In this document: piece by piece, positions 57,901 to 64,000 of the stretch
Position numbering within the stretch: position 1 is the stretch's first letter
Layout of the letters: each line of letters opens with the position of its first letter
NCBI GenBank assembly: GCA_033964015.1
Contig: CM066924.1
Location: 2,896,251 to 2,960,250 of the forward strand
From: Scolanthus callimorphus
Lineage: Eukaryota; Cnidaria; Anthozoa; Actiniaria; Edwardsiidae
Direction: 5' to 3'
Length of the DNA: 64,000 nt
Translations under genes and position numbers: made by a program
Notes under the pieces: model-generated
Database searches by the model: none
What the model saw: only the letters and a program-made list of their open reading frames with translations
Told to the model about the DNA's origin: nothing

Positions 57901-60900
57901 TTACTGTATTTTTCTTCTAAAAAGGGGGGTTACATGCACCCCAGGACCCCGCATAGCTACGCCACTGTACACTGTGTGATGATCTTGTCCGCGTCCAATT
58001 AAAAAATGTTTTGCATTTTACTTCTAAGGAAGCCGCATCAGGGTTCAGATCAACCGAGACAACGTGGTAAGTTCCATATATCACTAGATACCGCCTCCAA
58101 TGGCAATTCTATTCTGGCCTATATCTAACACCACAACGCGCGCGTTTTTCGAATTCTGATTGGCTCTCAACCGTGGGCACATAAAATATATACCACGGAA
58201 CGCGCCATCATCGCGAGTGCAGAAAGAAAACACCATCTAGGCACGAGATTACCCTAATGTACTGATGTGTCAATTAAACTATTGACGCTGTTTGACAGGT
58301 GGCAAGGAACCTCAAGGAATGGAAATGAAAGCATTATCGGATCGCAAAGAGGAGAAAGGAAAGGAGGCGGACAAACCAAAGGATGAAACGAAGAGAAAGG
58401 AGACGAACGATAAGAATGATAACACGATGAGCGAGAAGAAGGAGAAAACAGAGGAGAACGCAAATATAAACGAAAAGAATGATGATACGAAGAGAGAGAA
58501 GGAAGAGGAAACAGAGGAGAACGCTAACATAATTGACAAGGATGTTAAGACGAAGAGGCAAAAAAAAGAGGAGGATAAAATTGTGGAAGATAAGGGGGAA
58601 ACGAGTAAATTGATCAAAAAGAAGAAGTTGGAGGCGACTGAAAATACGAACAGGCGTGAAAAAGTGGATGAGGATGAGAAAACAAGAAAAGAGGAAGGAA
58701 AGGGCGAGAAGACGTCAAGGAAGGACAAGCGGAAAAATGTGGAGGAGGAGAAGGAGACAACAAATAGAAATGCGAAGAGGAGGAAAGAAGATGAAAAAGA
58801 GACGAGAGAGAATGGGCAGGCGAGTCAAGAGCAAAACCAGGAAGAGAAAAATGAGGCAGAAGTGGACGAGGGCGAGAGAAATTTGGAAATACACTATACT
58901 GAACTAGATAGCGAAGTATGTATAACGATTTTTTTTTCTATTCAGTGACTGGTTTTTGAAGGCGATTATATTCTTGGTATCAAATTACGTCATCAAAAAC
59001 AAAATCGCTTCTTAGGCATCTTCCTCGACAGCTATTCATGTGTCGGTAAAACACTCAAGCGAACGCGCCCAGACCGCTAGGGAATATGGGTAAACACACA
59101 GCCAAGATATAGCGATATTTAACAGCTACCCCCGTGGAGGTGAATAGGGGTGGATCCGTGGTATATATCCACCGCTAGGCACCGACCCTGATGGGGATAG
59201 TTGATTTAGTATATACCAATTCGGTAGAATAAATACGCTATTAAAAGATTTAAAACGCAGTATCGCTATTTTCAAAGCTTTCTCTATTCTCGTTCCCATA
59301 GCTCCCCGGCTAGTCACCTCGCGCGGGAGGCTCTGGTGACGGCCACCGACGCATGCTCAAAAGAAAATGGTAGTTTATGCCTCACGATTGCTTTTAGAGT
59401 GTATTCAAGTCGAAGGCATAGGTTGAAATGACGACTAGGAAACGAATGCCAGTGTTATATTGACAGACCTTTCTCACAACAGTAAAAAGTGTTGGATATC
59501 TTCTATTTTAGGAACCAATCAGAGCGCGTGAAAATGACTATTACAGTCAAACCAGATGTTCGTTTTCTCACAACTTTGCAACATTGCTGAACAACATTGC
59601 AATATTGATTATCAACTTGCTCGATCAGTTTGCAAAAGTGTCAAGCAAGTTGCCACTAGCGCCGAACAATTTCCTAAAAGGAATCTACCAAGGTGCTCAG
59701 TTTTTCACACTTATTTGTATGATTTTGCTTTAAATAAGCCATATGTTTAATCAAAACTCAGCACATTGGTGGATTTTCTTCTAGGAAATTGATTGGCGCT
59801 ATTAGCAACTTGCTCGACACATTTGTGAATTGATTGAGCAAGTTGATAATCAATATTGCAATGTTGTTCAGCAATGTTGCAAATTTGTGAGAAAACGAAC
59901 ATCTGGTTTGGTATATCTTAACAGACAGTTCAATGTTATAGTCTATAAATATGCCCTTCAGCGGGGTGTTGCAGTCACAATACTCATTTTTGTAATCTAA
60001 AATGGCGCTCCGACTGATTTTTAGCGGGCTTCGATCTAAATCTTAATGACACATCATAAACTATCCTTTAGCTTTTCATTTTTTTTCTTGTGAAATTACA
60101 ACTGTTTTGAGTATATTCTGCGAACTCTCGCGTTCGTCTTCCAATGGCATTCTGGCTTCCGTCAATCAATCTTTTTGAGACTATAAGTTGGGCCATTTCT
60201 TTAGAAGAAAAAAAAAACTTAAAAGTTAAACCATGTGGTGGGGCTTTTGAATTATACCCAACGTAGAAATAACAAACTTTGCTCCATTCATTTTCAGATT
60301 TTTGTGAAGTCAGATAACGGTACTCACGTGTTTGATTCAGCAAACAGCACGCTGCAAGGTATGTTTAAAGTGGCACTGGAAAACTATTCGAATGCTTTCT
60401 TCTATAATTATTATACATTGTACTCACTATCTCGATTCTGATTGGCTAAAAGCGCGCGCTTTACTTTGGGAATCACGCACTTTGAGGGTCTCCAAGAATC
60501 AGCATGCTGATTCTTGAAGAATCAGCTACAATAGCTGATTCTTGATCCCATGCGCGCAATGCATAATGGGACTAGAGCACTTGAATGTTTTCCCTATCTA
60601 ACAAGGCGCTTGTGTAAAAGAAATTGCTTGACAGAAAAAAAAGTATTTTTACTGAATCAATGTATAATAAAACAATTATTGAATTCGTTTTTTGTGATTT
60701 CCAGAATAAACAATGTCTCGCCAATGGAATCAGGCTCGGCCTCTTGTTTATTCTGGAAATCACAAAAACCTCATCCAATAATTGCTTATAGTCTAGTAAA
60801 CATTGGGAAATACGTTTGAGAGTTGTCACCTTTCAAGTGACGACTATTCGTCACCGTGAGTAAATTAACGACATTTAAGTATTTTTATAATTTACTCGTC

Positions 60901-61955
60901 GTTTTAGTAACTTTTAGAGAGGAGCATTGGAAAGGTCAGAGATGTGAAAAAAGTCTGGCACAACATGATACCCGAAGAAAAAATTCATACGCAAAAAAAT
61001 TGCCACCCCCTCACCAAAATTTCTAAAGGTCCACCTTATCAAAGGCTACAGCTCTGTAACCGCTCTTCGTAATTATTGTATAGCGGGTATGGAAAAATTG
61101 TAGGTGCCAATGAGCATTTATATCATATTTAGGAACATGTCGACTTTTTCTGGCAGCGATTATGATTTTTTGTTTTACTAACCACGGACTAACAATCTAA
61201 CTTGCTAGTGCCCACGAACCGCTGTTGAAAAGGACTAACTGTTGTGTTGTTGTGTTTGCATTTTTATCAGATGAATCATATCAGATGAGCCCCAAGAATC
61301 AGGTGAGGCTTGTCAATTACTAACACAAAGCATGCTTATTCCTCCTAATATGGTTCCCTGTTCTTCTGTGATCAAATGAAAAATTTTTTTTTGAAGGAGA
61401 AAGCTTAGACAGATAACAAGCAAGTGTTTCTGAGCAGAATTGACATAAAGCAGGATTTTTTCCTGACGAGAAACTCGTCTCAGACGAGTTTTCCGTCTTT
61501 AGTGTGAATACGACTAATGAAACATCTACAAAATTTTGATTGGCTATGCTACGTCATTGAAAATTCTCTGACATACGATTCCCGATATTCGAAATTCCCT
61601 TTGGTTACTCAGTTTCTTCAGTTTCTCCTTTGCATGCCAAGCTGAAGTGCCTTATAATTTCGGTTCTTGGCACTGCAAAATATGATAACAACACCTACAC
61701 AGAGAAAGTTTATAGGTTGCTGAAAATAGCCAACACAACCCTCAAAACAGTAAAAAAAGCACAACAAAACCAGTTGGATTTTTACTAGAATGTATTAAAA
61801 CAACTCCAACACCCTTGTTAACTGCTGTCAACAGGGTAATTTATTTTATTTGCATTTTTACAATAGTAATATTATTGCTGCTGTTGTTATTGTCATCATT
61901 ATGCCTTTCTTTCCAGGAAAACCACGAGTATCCGAGAGAACACCTAGGGACCATG
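48922..61955 (+). CDS. Long multi-exon gene of unknown family
   Basis: I built this model from splice sites and codon phase. Exons: 48922-49141 (start uncertain), 49876-49989, 50479-50532, 50923-50958, 51195-51236, 51344-51397, 51769-51804, 52020-52061, 53300-53347, 53770-53885, 54185-54294 (GC donor), 54865-54956, 55775-55860, 56888-56984, 58029-58066, 58299-58915, 60298-60358, 61271-61302, 61917-61955. Every junction joins in phase except exon 53770-53885, which is one base short (a run GGGGAAAAA) and would need one more base. Features in order: a basic/aliphatic N-terminal piece (VWLDNIFAIHGCSIVLYKSI), an Asp-rich acidic exon, six short Ser/Thr/Pro-rich exons, a more globular stretch (IGYYAMYRLRTQIWFNRYIG; LLVVMTKED; FLRPLVVIVFDKNE), a helix (KLKEAMKQAIAAVV), a ~200-residue Lys/Glu-rich region, and a short hydrophilic tail. 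The 3' end is not found: it may lie beyond the window. I recognise no domain. It may be more than one gene. Confidence 0.6.
49876..49989 (+). CDS. Asp-rich acidic exon of the long gene
   Basis: Acceptor TTTAATCTGCAG, donor G|GTAAGA, 114 nt, phase 1-1. It encodes PSNDLSGS followed by runs of Asp with Gly/Asn/Cys/Tyr. The GATGAT tract is close to a trinucleotide repeat, so length polymorphism is likely. Acidic tracts of this kind are often disordered or metal-binding; that is inference only. Confidence 0.65.
50440..52130 (+). repeat. Tandem duplication of a three-exon cassette (~850 bp unit)
   Basis: 50440-51290 and 51290-52130 align over most of their length. Each holds a 54-nt exon (AKPSYKQHxVTTPTTSxS), a 36-nt exon (KPVSRTxxPSQ) and a 42-nt exon (DLFSEHSSxSxSS), all phase 1-1 with intact GT-AG ends. 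Because all three exons are symmetric, the doubling keeps the reading frame. Exons differ by a few substitutions, and introns differ by small indels. Confidence 0.85.
52318..52875. repeat. 280-bp tandem duplication, nearly identical copies
   Basis: ACATACACAGCAGTATGTCC begins at 52321 and again at 52601; the two ~275-bp units appear identical over almost the whole length. They contain many GGGAT/ATCCC-type words and end in a CCACCTAGGATCCCACC-rich stretch (to ~52990). Intronic to the long gene. The 66-codon frames on the minus strand are the same frame twice. Confidence 0.92.
53376..53735 (-). other. Antisense open frame inside an intron, 119 codons
   Basis: Minus-strand frame with protein-like composition (NMEALYSGFYKQLDYCGIKG, AYANEF) lying wholly in the intron between exons 53300-53347 and 53770-53885. 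I recognise no family and see no splice context. It may be a mobile-element remnant or chance; the plus strand is also open over part of it. Confidence 0.25.
57284..57564. mobile_element. 281-bp MITE, AGGCCTAGTT termini, self-similar interior
   Basis: AGGCCTAGTTTATACGTCGC at the left pairs with the right end ...CGACATATGAACTAGGCCT. The interior is a series of inverted GACGAATTTAATT / AATTAAATTCGTC and ACGTATAAA motifs, so most of the element can fold several ways. It shares terminal bases with 6313-6432. Lies in an intron of the long gene. Confidence 0.85.
57737..57765. repeat. ATAC microsatellite
   Basis: (ATAC)n, about seven units, intronic. A G-run follows at 57837-57851. Confidence 0.9.
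58299..58915 (+). CDS. Lys/Glu-rich large exon of the long gene
   Basis: 617 nt after GCTGTTTGACAG, ending GAA|GTATGT, phase 1 to 0. It encodes ~205 residues dominated by Lys, Glu, Asp, Arg, Asn and Thr with motifs such as KEEKGKE, KKEKTEENAN and RRKEDEKE. EKTEENANI-type blocks repeat about three times. The pattern fits a long single alpha-helix or a disordered charged linker, possibly with nuclear-targeting basic patches (KRRKED); no enzymatic motif. Adjacent exons 58029-58066 and 60298-60358 join in phase, supporting it as genuine coding sequence. Confidence 0.7.
59120..59225. repeat. GGTATATATCCACC-type repeat end
   Basis: GTGGTATATATCCACCGCTA...CACC...GGGGATAGTTG matches 33985-34018 (CGGTATATATCCACCACTAT...GGGGGATAGTTG). 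A dispersed repeat; GTGGATAT is partly palindromic. Intronic to the long gene. Confidence 0.65.
59548..59910. mobile_element. 363-bp MITE with ~80-bp terminal inverted repeats
   Basis: CAAACCAGATGTTCGTTTTC at 59548 pairs with its inverse ending at 59910. The match runs through GCAACATTGCTGAACAACAT and TTGATTATCAACTTGCTCGA. The interior repeats CAACTTGC / GCAAGTTG motifs. Intronic to the long gene between 58915 and 60298. Confidence 0.9.
60430..60800. mobile_element. Dispersed repeat with internal hairpin
   Basis: GCGCGCAATGCATAATGGGAC...ACTGAATCAATGTATAATAA...CAATTATTGAATTCG matches 39480-39612. Here an extra segment (60690-60772) forms a hairpin, TTTTGTGATTTCCAGAATAA with its inverse, which is absent from the 39-kb copy and so looks like a nested insertion. 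Confidence 0.75.
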
Positions 61956-62002
61956 GTAGGTGCCAACTGGTTTCACTATTGACCACTTTATATAGGGTAA
62001 AT

Positions 62003-62225
62003 CAGGCGCGGATCCAGGGGGTTCATCGGGTGCAAATGAACCCCCCCCCCCCTTCTCCTCCCGACGAACCGATTTTGGGGGGATCAGTTCGCTAAAGACC
62101 TTTTGTCATTTCAGAGTGGTTCTTTTCTTTTATGTGACCCAATGTATACCAGTATATTGAATTCATGATGTAGTAACCACGATTTTGCCGATTTTGCAAA
62201 CATTAACCCCCTGGATCCGCCACTG
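62003..62225. mobile_element. 223-bp MITE inserted in the first satellite unit
   Basis: Left end CAGGCGCGGATCCAGGGGGTT, right end AACCCCCTGGATCCGCCACTG (inverted). Flanks on both sides are pieces of the satellite unit: GACCACTTTATATAGGGTAAAT before and TTAAATAAGGGGGTGACCAC after, sharing TAAAT. The CAGTGGCG-like terminus resembles hAT elements, but the flanking duplication looks shorter than eight bases. A C-run follows the left end. Confidence 0.8.
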
Positions 62226-64000
62226 TTAAATAAGGGGGTGACCACTTTGTACTATAAGGTAAATAAGGGGATCTTATCGTCTGGTGAAGACCAGTCTGGT
62301 TTGTCCACTTTGTACTATAAGGTAAATAAGGGGATCTTATCGTCTGGTGAATACCAGTCTGGTTTGTCCACTTTGTACTATAAGGTAAATAAGGGGATCT
62401 TATCGTCTGGTGAATACCAGTCTGGTTTGACCACTTTGTACTATAAGGTTAAATAAGGGGATCTTATCGTCTGGTGAATACCAGTCTGGTTTGACCACTT
62501 TGTACTATAAGGTAAATAAGAGGTTCTTATCGTCTAGTGAATACCAGTCTGGTTTGTCCACTTTGTACTATAAGGTTAAATAAGGGGATCTTATCGTCTG
62601 GTGAATACCAGTCTGGTTTGTCCACTTTGTACTATAAGGTAAATAAGGGGATCTTATCGTCTGGTGAATACCAGTCTGGTTTGTTCACTTTGTACTATAA
62701 GGTTAAATAAGGGGATCTTATCGTCTGGTGAATACCAGTCTGGTTTGTCCACTTTGTACTATAAGGTAAATAAGGGGATCTTATCGTCTGGTGAATACCA
62801 GTCTGGTTTGACCACTTTGTACTATAAGGTTAAATAAGGGGATCTTATCGTCTGGTGAATACCAGTCTGGTTTGTCCACTTTGTACTATAAGGTAAATAA
62901 GGGGATCTTATCGTCTGGTGAATACCAGTCTGGTTTGTCCACTTTGTACTATAAGGTAAATAAGGGAATCTTATCGTCTGGTGAATACCAGTCTGGTTTG
63001 TCCAGTTTGTACTATAAGGTAAATAAGGGGATCTTATCGTCTGGTGAATACCAGTCTGGTTTGTCCACTTTGTACTATAAGGTAAATAAGGGGATCTTAT
63101 CGTCTGGTGAATACCAGTCTGGTTTGTCCACTTTGTACTATAAGGTAAATAAGGGGATCTTATCGTCTGGTGAATACCAGTCTGGTTTGACCACTTTGTA
63201 CTATAAGGTTAAATAAGGGGATCTTATCGTCTGGTGAATACCAGTCTGGTTTGACCACTTTGTACTATAAGGTAAATAAGGGGATCTTATCATCTGGTGA
63301 ATACCAGTCTGGTTTGTCCACTTTGTACTATAAGGTTAAATAAGGGGATCTTATCGTCTGGTGAATACCAGTCTGGTTTGTCCACTTTGTACTATAAGGT
63401 AAATAAGGGGATCTTATCGTCTGGTGAATACCAGTCTGGTTTGTTCACTTTGTACTATAAGGTTAAATAAGGGGATCTTATCGTCTGGTGAAGACCAGTC
63501 TGGTTTGACCACTTTGTACTATAAGGTTAAATAAGGGGATCTTATCGTCTGGTGAATACCAGTCTGGTTTGTCCACTTTGTACTATAAGGTAAATAAGGG
63601 GATCTTATCGTCTGGTGAATACCAGTCTGGTTTGTCCACTTTGTACTATAAGGTAAATAAGGGGATCTTATCGTCTGGTGAATACCAGTCTGGTTTGTCC
63701 ACTTTGTACTATAAGGTAAATAAGGGGATCTTATCGTCTGGTGAAGACCAGTCTGGTTTGTCCACTTTGTACTATAAGGTAAATAAGGGGATCTTATCGT
63801 CTGGTGAATACCAGTCTGGTTTGACCACTTTGTAGTATAAGGTAAATAAGGGGATATTATCGTCTGGTGAATACCAGTCTGGTTTGACCACTTTGTAGTA
63901 TAAGGTAAATAAGGGGATCTTATCGTCTGGTGAATACCAGTCTGGTTTGACCACTTTGTAGTATAAGGTAAATAAGGGGATCTTATCGTCTGGTGAATAC
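62226..64000. repeat. 63-bp satellite array, ~28 copies, runs off the window
   Basis: Head-to-tail copies of a 63-bp unit (CCACTTTGTACTATAAGGTA ... GGGGATCTTATCGTCTGGTG ... AATACCAGTCTGGTTTGT). Variation is low: GGTAAAT/GGTTAAAT (64-bp units), TGTCC/TGACC/TGTTC, AATACC/AAGACC. Because 63 is 21 codons, frames stay open for several units until a 64-bp unit adds TAA. Each unit can form CTGGT-GAAT-ACCAG and ACCAG-T-CTGGT mini-stems. TGACC with GTAGTATAA marks the last units. A degenerate unit lies at 61978-62002, left of the MITE. The array end is outside the window. Confidence 0.95.

Noticed and set aside
58312..58728. Minus-strand hydrophobic frame opposite the Lys/Glu-rich exon
   Set aside because: It is the complement of purine-rich coding sequence; the plus strand has phased splice sites and the minus strand has none.

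Overview
This is a repeat-rich, AT-rich metazoan nuclear window with one 100-base assembly gap at 20481-20580. Four relatives of an apparently intronless rhodopsin-class GPCR, GT-AG introns, a RING/TRAF-finger/MATH gene, non-LTR retrotransposon tails, DIRS/Crypton-like tyrosine recombinase relics, a Merlin-type transposase and many short inverted-repeat elements together suggest an anthozoan cnidarian (coral or sea anemone). That assignment is inference from sequence style, not from a marker gene.

Layout. 1-24 kb is a GPCR graveyard. Four related class A receptor pseudogenes lie at 2719-3628 (-), 6869-10810 (+, split by a 3-kb insertion), 15637-16515 (-) and 22769-23649 (+). The first two form a head-to-head inverted duplication that includes their 5' flanks. 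Between them lie MITE-like elements and a 127-bp satellite (12.06-13.48 kb) that carries two CRE-type palindromes and usually an E-box per unit. 24-36 kb has no recognisable host gene. It holds fold-back elements, a 21-bp minisatellite open in all six frames, a tyrosine recombinase tail, a nest of one repeat family (28.7-34 kb) invaded by a 928-bp palindromic transposon with a visible target duplication, and a non-LTR retrotransposon that has lost its reverse transcriptase.

36.3-38.6 kb (-) carries a three-exon Merlin/IS1595-type transposase, complete in domain terms apart from one frameshift. 40.75-45.13 kb (-) carries a RING + TRAF-type zinc finger + MATH gene whose exons join in phase but which has an in-frame TAG two bases before a splice donor. 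Its 3' intron holds a LINE relic and a fold-back element with a 9-bp target duplication.

From about 48.2 kb to at least 61.96 kb (+) there is a long gene of about 20 small exons that I assembled by splice sites and codon phase. It encodes no family I recognise. It has an Asp-rich exon, a tandemly duplicated three-exon cassette, and a 617-nt Lys/Glu-rich exon. The window ends in a 63-bp satellite array (62226-64000) of about 28 copies that runs off the edge.

The two spliced host genes have no shared function that I can infer. Most of the remaining sequence is mobile or repetitive.
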